A stretch of 64,000 nucleotides of DNA from Siphonodentalium dalli (Eukaryota > Mollusca > Scaphopoda > Gadilida > Siphonodentaliidae), in assembly GCA_032622095.1 (NCBI GenBank), contig CP136066.1, positions 44,839,835 to 44,903,834 of the forward strand. Direction: 5' to 3'. Position 1 is the stretch's first letter. Each line of letters begins with the position of its first letter. The translations under genes and the position numbers were made by a program. Shown one piece after another: positions 36,456 to 48,500 of the stretch. The notes under the pieces were generated by a model. That model had not been told where the DNA came from and did not search any database. It worked only from the letters and a program-made list of their open reading frames with translations.

Positions 36456-36658
36456 AACGCGAATCGTTGGAGAAGGCGGTCTCTATTGATTGCCTCCGGG
36501 ACGGGATGGCTGTAAAGTTGAACCTGACAATGGTTGAGAATGTGTTCCCCAACACCAACCCGGATAACATCCAAATCGGTGACGCATGTCTGGGTTCCAT
36601 AGATGGAGGATTCCTCAAATTCTACTTCTGCTATGGATGCTGCTACACGACACGTAAG
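36456..36658 (+). CDS. ZP domain, exon 1 (ZP-N)
   Basis: Acceptor GCATTTCAG and donor CGTAAG|GTATGA. It reads ERESLEKAVSIDCLRDGMAV, then NVFPNTNPDNIQIGDACLGS and FYFCYGCCYTTRK. This is the zona pellucida N-subdomain: C....M.V.L.L, P..(N)P..I.(I/L)GD..C, then F.F..C(G)C.T. ZP modules polymerise secreted or matrix proteins. Phase 1 in, phase 0 out. Confidence 0.9.
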
Positions 36659-37820
36659 GTATGATCAGAAAATTTAAACCTTTCGCATGTGAGATATTTT
36701 CTTGGTGACCCTGTCGTTAGGTGAACCATTCACCAAACCTTCATGATTCGAATCTTAACTTGGATTAACACTTACTATACTAAATCCTCAGTAGTCCATT
36801 AAGAAAATACCGAGAAAATAAGTTCAACAAATGGACAGGGATCATTCTGTAATGTTATTATCTGTCGTCTGCTTATCTATGTTGCCTGAACATCACCATG
36901 GTGAGGATGTTTGGATTCGTTTTTCTGGGTATACTGGTGTAAGTATTTTATCAGCTTGAAATGCCCCACTATAGCAATATACTTGTCCTTCGTGCGCATA
37001 TGTGACGAGCACAGGATTCATATGCGATCCGGCAACAAGTTGCAAGACTCGACTAAAAGTCACTTCATGTTTACGTTGTCAAGCAGACAAAATCATCTTG
37101 ACAACGAAAGTAAATGTGCGACGCACAGATCATAACACAAATATCGTTCCAATGAGCTATACATATTATATTAACCCAAGTTATATTCCCTCACATTCAG
37201 ATCATATCAGGGCACATTTAGAAGCATTTATTGGGAAGTTTTGAGGTCGCAAATCTATATATTTAACGTTGAAGCGAGTGCGCCTCCCGCAATGTCGGAA
37301 GCTTTTTGGCCGTGCGACCCCGGTAGTTACAAATAACGATTTTCACATCAAAATGGTAACTTCCAATGATATATGATTATTATACCTTTAGTAATCATAT
37401 ATCTATGCATTCCTCCACAATATTCCAAACCCTGGGAAAGTTTGTGAAAGTCAAATATGTTCAGTTATAAATCACGCCAAATTTCGATGCACATAAAAGA
37501 AATCAAACCCGGTGCTTCCCGATCACCATAAATAGTGAGAAAACAACAAGGTCCCATTTGTTCAAAGTATTAGGCAATTGTCGGGTATACATCACTATAT
37601 CACCCTAAACAAATGCCAACCTGAGAAAAAGTCAAATAAGTGAATTTTGATCCAAAAATATGACGGCATTTTTTTGCATTACGAATACATGGCCGCCCGT
37701 TTCGTCACACTCACCTCGTCTCCAGAGTATGAATCTATTCCCGTCCAAATACTTCCAATAGCCCAATTAAAGTTTTGAATATGAAGTTTATTGATAACTA
37801 AAATTAAATATTCAAGTAAA
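36659..37820. other. 5' part of the first ZP intron, no feature seen
   Basis: No repeats or domain-bearing ORF recognised in about 1.1 kb. Confidence 0.45.
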
Positions 37821-37823
37821 GTA

Positions 37824-38050
37824 GGAAATTCCCGAATTCCATAACACATTGGAATTGCCATAATTAAAATTAGACTGCTAGCAAGAAGGGAAATTCCCGC
37901 ATCGCATTAATAGAAGTGGAAGCAGATTGGCTCTCATATGCTAGCCTATGATTGGCTGATTTTCAACGTTTCTGATTGGTTGCAACCTTGGTCCACCAGG
38001 TGCCCTGAGATGGGTATAAAAGGAGGTCTCAGACCAGTAGAATCTCAGTT
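37824..38050 (+). promoter_or_regulatory. TATA-Inr promoter with kappaB-like and CCAAT-type boxes
   Basis: In order: GGAAATTCCC (37824-37833) and GGGAAATTCCC (37888-37898), both fitting the Rel/NF-kappaB consensus GGGRNNYYCC on one strand or the other. Then ATTGG (inverted CCAAT) at 37926, 37951 and 37975. Then GGGTATAAAAGG with TATA at 38015 and the initiator TCAGTT at 38045-38050, putting TATA about 32 bases upstream of the Inr A. The spacing is what a Pol II core promoter requires. It may be the promoter of an LTR-type element or of a small nested gene. It points the same way as the host gene. Confidence 0.6.
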
Positions 38051-38091
38051 GGGGGTGAAGGAGAAGATCACTCGATCTTTTCGACCATCCT

Positions 38092-38106
38092 GGGCGCTTC
38101 GCGCCC
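38092..38106 (+). other. GC hairpin in putative leader
   Basis: GGGCGC-TTC-GCGCCC, a perfect 6-bp stem about 45 nt downstream of the predicted start site. Confidence 0.5.
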
Positions 38107-38371
38107 ATCTACTCTCTTGTGTAGAACCTCAGTTAATTTGGGTCACGGCTCAATTCAAAGTAAGCAAGCTCGAAGCCTAGTGCTCGAAGCAAAGCTCGAA
38201 TCATAAGATCGAAGCATAAAAGCTTAACTAATTAAGGTATTACCCTACGTGGTAAACCTTTGAAGTGTGTAGAGACTATAAGTGGGCAGTTTTACGAGGT
38301 TAAAACTGCCAAAGTCCTGCCACGGGCAGAACTTGAACAGTTAGCTGGAAACTGTCAGTCTCTTCTTACAG

Positions 38372-38680
38372 ATGGGCAAAGCCAAGTCTGTGTAACTGGT
38401 GATACTGAGAAAATACTCAGAGGAGTATCATGACCAATTGCACCGAAAGACATCACCCACACAAAGTTTATGTGAGTCAAGGACTCAAACACAAAGTAAT
38501 TTCCCAAAAAAGTCCAATTTGGAGGACGTCACAGAACATTCCAGGCTCCGCGGTGAGCTGGATATGTTCAAAAGTTGCAATGATGCAACAATTTCTTCTA
38601 AAGAGCGTGAACTGTCCCAACGACTTGATCATCTCGAAAAAGAGTTAAATTCAATGAGAGCAAATTTCTATAAGTCTTGA
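38372..38680 (+). pseudogene. Broken small coiled-coil ORF downstream of the promoter
   Basis: The first ATG (38372) reads MGKAKSV and then meets TAA. The same frame resumes and stays open for over 90 codons to a TGA at 38678. The MGxxxS start fits an N-myristoylation signal, and the last 30 residues (SKERELSQRLDHLEKELNSM) are heptad-like, suggesting a coiled coil. Together with the upstream promoter this could be the 5' end of an LTR retroelement (Gag N-terminus) or a decayed nested gene. No protease or RT follows; MITE P starts 17 bases later. Confidence 0.4.
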
Positions 38681-38696
38681 CAGCCCAGTGATCATA

Positions 38697-39125
38697 AGTG
38701 ACCCGCCAAATCAAATCCAGTCGTAAGTCGGGATTGTTTTACCCTGTGCCAATGCATTCTCTTATATATGCGAGTCGACCATAGGTCGCCTCGCATATAT
38801 AAGAGAATGCATTGGCCTAACAATTTTTTTCATTTTTTTAAAATAAATGTTCCTTACAATTTTTAGGACATAAAATTAAAAACATCCATTACCCTGCAGA
38901 GAGCCCCACACATATATAGAAGCATGTGGAAGAGTGTCGTCTGCTCATGTTTGTCTGGGGCTCTGTATGGGTGAAATTATTATTAAATTGTAAAAAATTG
39001 TTAGGCCAATGCATTCTCTTATATATGCGAGGCGACCTATGGTCGACTCGCATATATAAGAGAATACATTGGCACAGGGTAAAATCAATCCCGACTTACG
39101 ACTGGATTTGATATGGCGGGTCACA
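38697..39125. mobile_element. MITE family P, copy 4
   Basis: About 429 bp, termini GTGACCCGCCAAATCAAATC and the inverse, hairpins at 38748-38814 and 39006-39072. It sits against or inside a family T MITE. Confidence 0.85.
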
Positions 39126-39441
39126 TATATGCCATATTATATACCATGAAAATGGACGCCCAAAACATTGTATTTTCAACTTATTCGATGTAATAAATTG
39201 TGAACACATTGTTTGTGTCGAGATATTGATGTCTGCTCTGTGCTCAAGTTTATGCACAAAGTCTATTATTTTCAATGAAAGGGGCATAACTGTATATTTA
39301 GATATATAGAGTTATTCCCCTTCCTTTGAAAATAAACTACAGTTTGAATTATGTTGCTTTCTGAATTTGATTGTTATTAAAATCGTATATCAAGGCACTA
39401 TAACAAATAATCGGTTATTCGAAAATTAAGTGGGCCTTTAA
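39126..39441. mobile_element. MITE family T, copy 5 (left end missing)
   Basis: Begins with TATATGCCATATTATATACC, internal to the family, and ends with CGAAAATTAAGTGGGCCTTTAA. It was truncated where MITE P copy 4 adjoins. It ends 37 bases before ZP exon 2. Confidence 0.78.
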
Positions 39442-39478
39442 CCGGCGCATTGGCACGACTGGAACTTATTTTTTTCAG

Positions 39479-39778
39479 CAATATGACAGCTTCATACGTT
39501 TCAACAATTTCGTGAGCTACAACACAGGACCAAAAGATCAGAGCGTCGTCCGAGATGACGTATGGAAGGTCGTGTTCCAATGTGAAATCATAAGCGATGA
39601 GACGTCACAGGCCCACCTTAACCCGACCGACGTGGACAGCCATAACGTGGTCGACCATGGCAACCTGACGCCATTTATCCACTTCTATACCGACGCCACC
39701 TATTTTAATGTTCTGTCAGGGAACCCGTTGTATGCTAGAGAAGGGGAGACAGTCTATGTCAAAGTTGCTATAGCCGAG
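39479..39778 (+). CDS. ZP domain, exon 2
   Basis: A phase-0 exon of exactly 300 nt, acceptor ATTTTTTTCAG and donor GCCGAG|GTATGT. It reads QYDSFIRFNNFVSYNTGPKD, then VVRDDVWKVVFQCEI. The segment V.RD..W.V.FQCE(I/Y) is the start of ZP-C after the linker. The C-terminal part ends in G(E)TVYVKVAIAE, the typical beta-strand before the next ZP-C cysteine. Confidence 0.9.
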
Positions 39779-39947
39779 GTATGTTTATCTTGGTATTATG
39801 TAGGTAAATTGAAGCAGAGCATGTGTTCTCAAAATCACCATCATTGAAGTGAGGATATAAATTCATATCTAAATAAATTATTAGATTCCCATTCAACTTA
39901 TTTGGTAAATTGGGTCAGCGGGCGATTTTATGTTTTTTATTTTATTA

Positions 39948-40160
39948 TTAAAGGGGGGGGGGGTACACTAAATCCGGCCATTTATGTGACCATATCCTAT
40001 TAAACTCAACATAATGTATGCAACAAATTAATGAATTTGAGCCAGGGATGAGTGTAAAATACACGTATGTGCTCTATGAGCTATGTAAAGAACATGGTAA
40101 TTATAATGAAAATGAGTCTATGGCTCGAGTCGAAATCTTATTTTCATTATAATTGCCATG
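39948..40160. repeat. Partial MITE family R
   Basis: TTAAAGGG plus a G-run, then TACACTAAATCCGGCCATTTATG and the TGGTAATTATAATGAA hairpin in common with 21602-21964. The right end is missing. Confidence 0.6.
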
Positions 40161-40282
40161 TCTGCCAATTTGGGAAAATAGAGAAACTAAACTAAAAAGA
40201 AACAGTAGTTTCGATACAAACTAAAAAAAACCCTGTTAATTTGATAATACAGACACTCCCAAGAGAAGATGAGGCCCAAGCA

Positions 40283-41455
40283 GAATGAGATCGCCTGAAT
40301 GTGAATTTATTGAAGCTAGTCCACTGAGCAGGGTAGCGTCAATATATTCACCCTCTGGGGACCTCATTCTGCTCACGCCTCATCTCTGGAAAGTAACTTC
40401 ATTGTCAAATTAACAAATTTGGTTATTTTCTTTAGAAACTTCTTAAGAATGTTTCTTTTTTTACTTTAGTAGCAGACGACACACTGCATATAATCAAGGT
40501 GCCCAATGGGTACACATCACCATCTTGGCTAAACCGTACACACATATAATCGGAAGTTGCTTTCGCCAAGACGAAAAATTCTATTTTTAGAACATAAATA
40601 CTACCGAAGAATCAAAACAACACCATAAAAACAAGTTTTCAGACCGGATAGACGGTTTCCCAACAGCAATAAACGTAAGTATAAATTGTACATATATACA
40701 TTTGCCGATCGCAAGCGGGCTCCAGTTGAACGAAGGACTCTTTTTTTATAGATAAAAACGGCCTTTGATCACTTGAGAAAATATTTTTCTCGCAAACATT
40801 CCCTCTTCAAATGTCATTTTAACACATATACAGCATATGTCGGAAATCCAACTATATCGCAACGGAAAGGCCGTTATGTGTGCAACATATATTGACATTA
40901 CCTTGGCTCGGGTGTATTCACAATCTGAAAGTAGAGACTATCTATTTGGACAACCCACTCGTCAGTCTCTGTACGCCTAGACAGATGCTGTATACATATG
41001 TGTTAACATGACATTTGAAGAGGGAATGTTTGCGAGAAAATTATTTTCTGAAGAGATCATCGGAGTCAAAGGCCGTTTTTATCTATAGAAAAGAGTCCTT
41101 CGCTCAAATGGAGCCCGCTTGCGATCGGCAAATGTGTATGCACAATTTATACTGACGTTTATTGCTGTTGGGAAACAGTCTGTCCGGTCTGAAAACTTGT
41201 TTTTATGGTGTTGTTTTGATTCTTCTGTAGTATTTATGTTCTAAAAATAGATTTTTTGTCTTGGCGAAAGCAACTTCCGATTATATGTTTGTACGGTTTA
41301 GCCACTGTGCATCTGGGAACTTAAATCTGTGTCTAGGTTTCCTATCGCAGATGAGGCCATGTGGAATGAGGTTCACAGAGGATGTATTTGGTGATGCTAT
41401 CCCACTGTGCAGGGTAGCGTCAATAAATTCACCTTCTGTGGACCTCATTCTGCAA
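40283..41455. mobile_element. Repeat copy split by a 0.76-kb hairpin element
   Basis: Family U hairpins lie at 40283-40376 and 41364-41455. Between them an element at about 40527-41290 has roughly 310-bp inverted arms (GGCTAAACCGTACA...ATAATCGGAAGTTGC at the left, mirrored at the right) around a 140-bp centre. Compared with the uninterrupted copy at 33655-34015, the hairpin element is an insertion. It is non-coding. Confidence 0.75.
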
Positions 41456-41839
41456 ATGTCCGGCACCATATTTTCAGGCCTGATGACGCAATGTAAAATC
41501 TTCAATCTCCAAAACAGTAGTATTTGTACATGTACACTTTTGTCGTATTCTGTGGACCACATTATAATATGTCAACACATATACAATGCATGGAAAATTT
41601 ACATACTGACTTAAAGTGATGTGAAACACCCCGGTATATAGGGGGATCAAATAGAAATTGAGAACAATCTTGCTCAAAGTAGTTATTTTTGTTACGAATA
41701 TTCATCCAAATTGACAACACACACGCCGTCATTCTTGTATATTAATTAAATGCAATGACTCTTAATGGCGAAATCATTTGTGTTAGTTTATCACCGATAG
41801 TAGCATCCCGAATCGAGATGTAAATATTTACAATTGAGC

Positions 41840-41960
41840 ATAGTTTCGGCGATGTTATACAATGCTACATTCCTCAGGTTGGCGTAGCGCCTGCGTACTA
41901 ACTTATCGCTATCAAACACGCGAACAAGTCCATACTATGTCTTTAAAATACATCTGCAAG
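41840..41960. repeat. Dispersed repeat shared with 53815-53930
   Basis: CGGCGATGTTA.ACAATG.TACAT, ACTAACTTATC and CAAGT.CATA.T.TGTCTTTA occur in the same order in both places. Identity unknown. Confidence 0.5.
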
Positions 41961-42107
41961 ACTCATTAATGTGAAGGAAATTGTCGCCACAAGACGACGA
42001 AAAAAAGTGTTTTCTGCGACTTTTACCTTTGAAAATGAAATTTCTAATTTTCTTAGACACAATTTTGTATGCAATAGTATATAACATGTTTAAAATAAAT
42101 ATTACAG

Positions 42108-42199
42108 GTGAGCGGAACTAAAATGGTTGTTAAACACTGTTACTCAGTGCCTGACTATGTACCGAACTGGCCACAAGAACACAGCCTCGTCGAAAATGG
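42108..42199 (+). CDS. ZP domain, exon 3
   Basis: Acceptor ATATTACAG and donor AATGG|GTGAGT, phase 0 in and phase 2 out. It reads VSGTKMVVKHCYSVPDYVPN and then WPQEHSLVENG. This matches the ZP-C segment (K/M).V..C.(A/S)(T/V)P, then (Y/H).LI.NGC. The NG-C motif is completed by the first bases of the exon at 44791. Confidence 0.9.
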
Positions 42200-42425
42200 G
42201 TGAGTTAAAGGCAGATTGTGCGCTTTTTTCTTTATTACAAGCTGATATTTCAGTAAGAATGTTGGAAAATTCCTGCCAATGAGAGTCCCTGCATATATAT
42301 TTTGACATAATTATGAGAATAGCGTTTCTGGTTGCCAATTTTAATATTTATGAACATAAATCAACGATGATCTAGATTATCCACCATGTTCAATGGAACA
42401 TTCCGGACGAGTATTTCACATTGCT

Positions 42426-42825
42426 TTGACCCTTTACCCAACAAACCGGCCAAAACCGGCCAAGTAAAGCTTCAACAGCCTAAAATATATTCGGTCTGTC
42501 TGAATAGAACCATACACATATGGATATCATTGGAACCGGCTCCTTGACCACATTGTGATAGTGACAGTTATGCCCTGTGCCAATGCATTCTCTTATATAT
42601 GCGAGTCGACCATAGGTCGCCTCGCATATATAAGAGAATGCATTGGCCTAAAAAAATCTTTTTTTAACACTTTTTACCATTTTTTCTTACATTCTTTAAC
42701 AATTTTATAATTTTTAATGTGTTAAGCCAATGCATTCTCTTATATATGCGAGGCGACCTATGGTCGACTCGCATATATAAGAGAATGCATTGGCACAGGG
42801 CCCTTCTGTTGGGTAAAGGGTTAAA
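42426..42825. mobile_element. Foldback element family Q, complete copy
   Basis: Ends CCCTTTACCCAACA and TGTTGGGTAAAGGG, with two 67-nt hairpins (42578-42644, 42727-42793) separated by AT-rich sequence. Inside is GGAACCGG(C/T)TCC.TGACCACATTGTGAT, shared with 1370-1410. Confidence 0.75.
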
Positions 42826-42929
42826 ACTCAACTACTTATGCAGTGATTCCCATTCTTAGACCAGTAACATGCTGGGTAGTTTCTTGACTGGACCCGGACT
42901 ATAAACATTGCCATCGCTCTGCTTTGTGT

Positions 42930-43024
42930 GTTGTTATCATGGGAGGGTCCCCGTTGTTATCATGGGAGGGTCCCCGTTGTTATCATGGGAGGGTCCCCGT
43001 TGTTATCATGGGAGGGTCCCCGTT
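42930..43024. repeat. 23-bp tandem repeat, four copies
   Basis: Unit TTGTTATCATGGGAGGGTCC plus CCG, virtually identical in all copies. Confidence 0.9.
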
Positions 43025-43034
43025 GCGGGTGTTT

Positions 43035-43860
43035 CCACCGTGAAATTTCCAACTGCACCCTCCCCAACTCCAGGTTCGCAGAATAGAATTCCATTTGCAC
43101 CCCCCTCCCCCCGCGTGGGTTGGAACTTTTCAACTGGTACCTGAAGCTTTCCCTATTGGGAATTTCCAACCTAACACCCGATAAAATGTCTAACTGATGG
43201 CCATTTCAGATAATTGTTTTTACAAAAGTAGGTATAAAAACAACTAATCCCAACTAATTACTGGTTGGAAAATCAAACAATGAGAACAATTTAAACATAT
43301 AATTATGTGGTGTAAAATTTCCAACTGATATTGTGTGTCAGGCATGAAATTTCCAACTAGTAAATCAACTGTTTTACCAAAGTTGAGGGGGGGGGTAGTA
43401 ATTCTAAATTAGCCTTAATGTTGACCAGGGACGTGGAGTGGTTTTGGGCTGTCTCAGCCGTCCCCAACTTTGGGCACAATTTTTAACAGTTTTCAACAGA
43501 AAGTTCATGTCTGACACAACATAACATTAATTTAGTTGGGAATTCCACACAAAAGATAGGTTGAAATTGTTCTTCTGATACATGTAGTTTGATTTTGCTA
43601 CTAGTAATTAGAGGGGAATTTGTTGTTTCTAGACCAACAGTCACATATTTTCCTTTTTATTGTGAAACATATTGGAATAAAGTGGCCATCAGTTGTTTCC
43701 AACTTTAATAGGGAGTGTCAGGTTGGAAATTCTCAAGAGTTGGACATCTTGAGACGGATGGGGTGGGAAGTTGCAAACGGAATTTCGCGAATTCAGTAGT
43801 TGGGTATGGTTCGGTTGGGGCTGTACAGTTGGGCATGTTTGAATGTGGCACCCCCAATAG
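43035..43860. mobile_element. Inverted-arm element, family V
   Basis: Left arm (ATTTCCAACTGCACCC, GGTTCGCAGAA, TCCAACCTAACA.CC) is mirrored by the right arm (43440-43860) about an axis near 43420. Half copies occur at 52790-52985 and 56030-56280. No ORF with domain signatures. Confidence 0.65.
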
Positions 43861-44030
43861 AGACCTCGTAGCCATGTCTGAATCGTCGGCGCAATAAAAC
43901 GATGTAAATTGCTACTATAAGGAAAAGGACAACTATTTATCTCTGGTTGATCATTACAGTGTCTTTTTACAGTTCGGAGACGAGAGACATCTGGCGGCAG
44001 GAATTTACCTTACAGTTCTGGACGTCGGAA

Positions 44031-44119
44031 CTTAAAGGGGTGAAATCTGAACTTAAAGGGGTGAAATCTGAACTTAAAGGGGTGAAATCTGAACTTAAAG
44101 GGGTGAAATCTGAACTTGG
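44031..44119. repeat. 21-bp tandem repeat
   Basis: About four and a half copies of GAACTTAAAGGGGTGAAATCT in the last ZP intron. Confidence 0.92.
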
Positions 44120-44164
44120 CGTTTAACCCTTTATTACGCCATCCTATGGTGTATATTTGCAAAC

Positions 44165-44446
44165 AAAATAAAAAACATCCATTACCCTGCAGGGAGCCTC
44201 ACACATATATATAAGCATATAGAAGAGTGTCGCCTGCTCATGTTTGTCTGGGGCTCTGTATGGGTGAAATTATAAAATTGTTAAAGAATACAAGAAAAAA
44301 TTATTAAAATTGTAAACAATTGTTAGGCCAATGCATTCTCTTATATATGCGAGGCGACCTATGGTCGACTCGCATATATAAGAGAATGCATTGGCACAGG
44401 GTAAAGAAATCCCGACTTACGACTGGATTTGATATGGCGGGTCACA
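44165..44446. mobile_element. MITE family P, copy 5 (5' truncated)
   Basis: Begins in the central region (AAAAAACATCCATTACCCTG) and runs through one hairpin (44328-44394) to the ATGGCGGGTCACA terminus. Confidence 0.8.
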
Positions 44447-44790
44447 TATGGCCCTGCCGTAGGCGGTGATGGACTAAATGTGATTAAAAACGTACTTGAT
44501 ATTTGCGTACTTGAACTATGTAACGAAGCGCGACAATTTTTGCCTTATTATTATTCTGCATGCTATTTCATGCTCTATTAAGATATTATGTAATTTAATG
44601 ATGATGCTTTGGTATACAACACAAACAAAATCGATATTATTATTTTACATTAGTTAAAATGGAAATAGTATTCAAACCAGAGAGCCATTTTATCGAGTGC
44701 AATATTGATGAACTAATATATTTTATATATGCCTAATAAATATGATCTTGAGGGCGTTACCATTTCTGACTATGGTTTTCTTGTTTGCAG

Positions 44791-45001
44791 CTGCGCCGGT
44801 GATTCGTCTGTCAACATCACATACGTTGGGGACTACCAGTTCCTGTTCTCATTCAATGTGTTCCGGTTCGAACATTACTATGGCACAGTGTCGGTCCAAT
44901 GCGACGTAAATTTCTGCGAACAGAGCCGGGACGTCGGGCCCTGTCATAGTGGATGCATGCAAACGAAGCGAATCGGAACTATTATTGACATCAAGGCGTG
45001 A
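44791..45001 (+). CDS. ZP domain, terminal exon with stop
   Basis: Acceptor CTTGTTTGCAG; coding to TGA at 44999-45001. It reads CAGDSSVNITYVGDYQFLFS, then FNVFRFEHYYGTVSVQCDVN and FCEQSRDVGPCHSGC. The (F/R)F......V.(V/L)QC.V..C motif closes ZP-C. After GC come MQTKR and a short hydrophobic stretch (IGTIIDI), then the chain ends. There is no transmembrane helix or GPI signal, so the protein appears secreted. The dibasic KR could be a processing site, with IGTIIDI as a minimal external hydrophobic patch. Confidence 0.92.
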
Positions 45002-45089
45002 TGTTCTATACATATCGAACATAGCAATTCCGTGTGAATCTACGAGTAGATGAAAAAGATACCATAAAGCGACTTCAATTCAATTTGTG

Positions 45090-45095
45090 AATAAA
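45090..45095 (+). promoter_or_regulatory. Polyadenylation signal AATAAA
   Basis: AATAAA 89 bases after the stop of the SRCR-CUB-ZP gene, in TTGTGAATAAACTATT. A GT/T-rich stretch follows. It marks the probable 3' end of the transcript. Confidence 0.6.
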
Positions 45096-45583
45096 CTATT
45101 TTGTGGATTAATTTGCTGTCTAATATCCCCCTTTTCACATACCGAGTTACACCGATGGGGTAATTGTCACAAGGCATCGAGCTTTTCAATTCGATCACAA
45201 ATGTAGCCAGCCTTACAGAGGCGGTCACATTCGTAGCTAGCTTTTTCAAAGTTATAGGAATAAAACTCGAGCAATTTCATGACATTGGTCGAAAATCTTC
45301 GTATATAACATATTAACTAATATTAAATATATATATCTTCCTTTATAATTGTAAGTTGTTTTTATTCATATGAAAAACACTGGCTACGAATGTGATCTCC
45401 CTTTAAAATCTAGCTCCATTGAATGATTTGAAAAGCTGGCTATACAATGTTGATAGATACCTTGTGATAATGACCCCATGTATCAGCCTTGGTAAGAGAT
45501 GCTACCCCCCCCCCCCAGCATTCGTTGACCGGAGTCCCGGTGTTTTGGAGTCGTACGCCCGATTCCATCTGAATAACTCGATC

Positions 45584-48500
45584 TAGTAGAGGCTCTTATG
45601 TCCATTTTTTGGCTCCCGTGTGCATTTTGTGAAGAAATATAGCGACTATACTAATGATGTTGCTTGATATCTCAGGCACCAGAAAACGAATGTTAGACAC
45701 CTGGGGGTCGCGACTGGGTGGATTTATGACGTCATCAAAATGGCCGCCATCCAAAATTTCAGAGTGAGAACTGCGTCAGTTTGATTAATAGCTAGTAGTG
45801 AATTTATGATAGGAAATATAATATTTCTCTACTGTTGTGAAACTATTACAACAGGCTTTACTTTGAAAGAAAAATTACCACATTAAACCAAGATGGCCGG
45901 CAAAATGGCGACCGAAATTCGGAAAAATTATGAATTTTCCCACTTGTCTCTTAAAACGGTTGTTTGAAATCGGTGGCTAATAGCAACTTAATTTTAAACA
46001 AATATTAATACCTAACCATTTGAACATGATAATATGTCCTACTTTGGGTCTGATTCATACCAAAGATCGTCAAAATGCGAATTCCTAAATATGCTATTAA
46101 ATTTTATCAAAAATCGATTTTGTGACTCGAGCCAAGTGTTAGCCGGAAAATAGCTGAATTTGATGAAGAAACTGTGCAACAATTTTAAATATATAGATTG
46201 CCATATAATTACAGCAAAAAAAAGTGCATATATTCAAGATGGCGGCCAAAATGGTTGCCAAGCTAGAGAATTCCTTAAAATATGTCCAATTTTCTTTGAT
46301 ATCACTCCTAATGTGCGATTTAGTGAATACATGTGAATATATTTGCTCCATGTTGGCGAAAGAACATGGAGTTATGAAACAATATGAATATATTGTAAAC
46401 AATGGCTGTTTATACCCAAGATTTCAAGAGAATGAAATCACGAAAATGAGACAAAATCATCAAAATGGCAACCATGAACAATTTCAGAGTTGGCATTGAG
46501 TCTGGGAGGAAAATTTAGGTAGTAAAATGATTGTTTCGCCATCGATGATTCATTGCATCACACTTCCTCTTGACAGTGAAATTTGGAGCTAAAAATCTAA
46601 GATGACTCCCAAAACGGCGACCGAAATTCTAATAATTGATGATTTTTCACACTCGCCTCTTAAAATAATCACAGCAGTTTGAGATCGGTTGGTAATAGCA
46701 ACCTTATTTTCCAATAAATTCTTATATCTAATCATTCGGCAACTATGACATGTTACATTGACATACATTTAAGCATGTGCATCTAAATTCAAGATGGTTA
46801 CTGAGATGGTTACCAAAATGGAGAAATCATCCAAATTTGCTAGTTTCATTGATAACGTCCTAGTGTGGGTTTCATTGACTACTGGTAAACAAATTTGTTC
46901 CCTGTCGGCAAAAGACCCAGGAATGCTGATACAATATGAATATTTTGCGAACAGTAGCTGTTACTCGAGATTTCATGAGTGGAAACATAGAAACCACGAA
47001 AATTAGATAAATTCATCTGATGCTGACCTGTTTAGAAAATATCCAAATCTGAATATATGCTGGTTACACGATCATTATAGGTACATCAGAAATTGCCTAA
47101 TCGGGTGACTAGACTGGAGAAAAATCCCTAACTCAACAATAAGGCTGTCGGTATTGAGCAATACTTTAATTATTTCATCTTGATATCGTCCCCATTATGG
47201 GGTTTGGATCAGAATTATTCAATTGATTCCTGTATTGCTCATGTAATGCCATCATACTAAATCAATTATACCGAAATTCAGCCGGACACGGAAATTAACT
47301 GAATGGACATCGAACAATGCAGTACCCAAAAACACAAGCGGAATATAATGCGCTGACATTACAGACAGCTTCCATGCTAACATGTTTTATTTATTAGTGT
47401 ATACTAAGTCCAATATAAGAATAGGAGCTAATATTTGTGGGATTCGTCGTTGATATTAATATACATGTACGAAAACTCATGGTACACTTATGTGAAACTG
47501 AGAAAAATTACAATTGCTCGTCTGGTTCAAATCCAATGCACTGCGTGAGTGCATCAGGGGATTATACGACAATAATAGCTTTGTCGCAGACTACCAAAAC
47601 GAGAGTCTTCAGATGTGCGCTGTATGTGTCTTCTGCGAAGAAGAGTGCGTTGGTGGATTTCTACCAGACATCTGCTTATTCCATGCGAACAAGAGCAACT
47701 AGAGATAACTTATGTTCAGGTTCGTACCAAAACAGAAACTGCCGTTGAGCACTGAAAAGCTCATTGGTCAACTGACTACACACCCAAGATTTTCAAAAGC
47801 GTGGCTGATTTTGATCGATAGAGATAGGGTAGGAAGATAGCCTGATCTAATGAGTTCCATTTGCATATCTTACTTCCACAGAGGAGATAGTACTCTGGAC
47901 ATCGCGTATACTGCAATGACCCCCATCTTCATGTGCAGAACTGATGCAGACATCAAGTTTATATTAGTGTATACACTCAAATCATATGTGTCGCATGTGT
48001 TATCGATGTTCTTCTATGTCTATGTTCTTGCGTTATACGGTCTCATCAAAATGTCATACAAGAAACATGTTGACACCAATTTTGCTTTAAATGCCTGCAC
48101 TTCTGTTATTGTATCGACTATCGGCAACATTCCAGATAAAACTGATAGGATATAGATTCCCGCACAGTTCGATTTTGGCTGTAGACGCGACTGAACTCAC
48201 CGACATGTTGAGATACATGTAATATTGTGGAAAGTTTATAGTATTCCTTCAGGTGTTTTATAGAGAAACATGTGCTATCAATGAATTCAGGTCTGCCGAA
48301 AACACGGATGTTAAACGTTGACAAGCTTATACTTTCCTCAGTTGAAGTCAATTTAAGTTATGGACTTTTCAAATAGCTAACACTCCACAATCTTCTCTCA
48401 ATTCAAGCATAACTTGTTGTTTATTACTTCAATCCCTTCTCGGCTTGCAATTGGCCTTCTTGTCGGATCCGACTAGTATGGTTGTACGGTTTGCCAGCAA

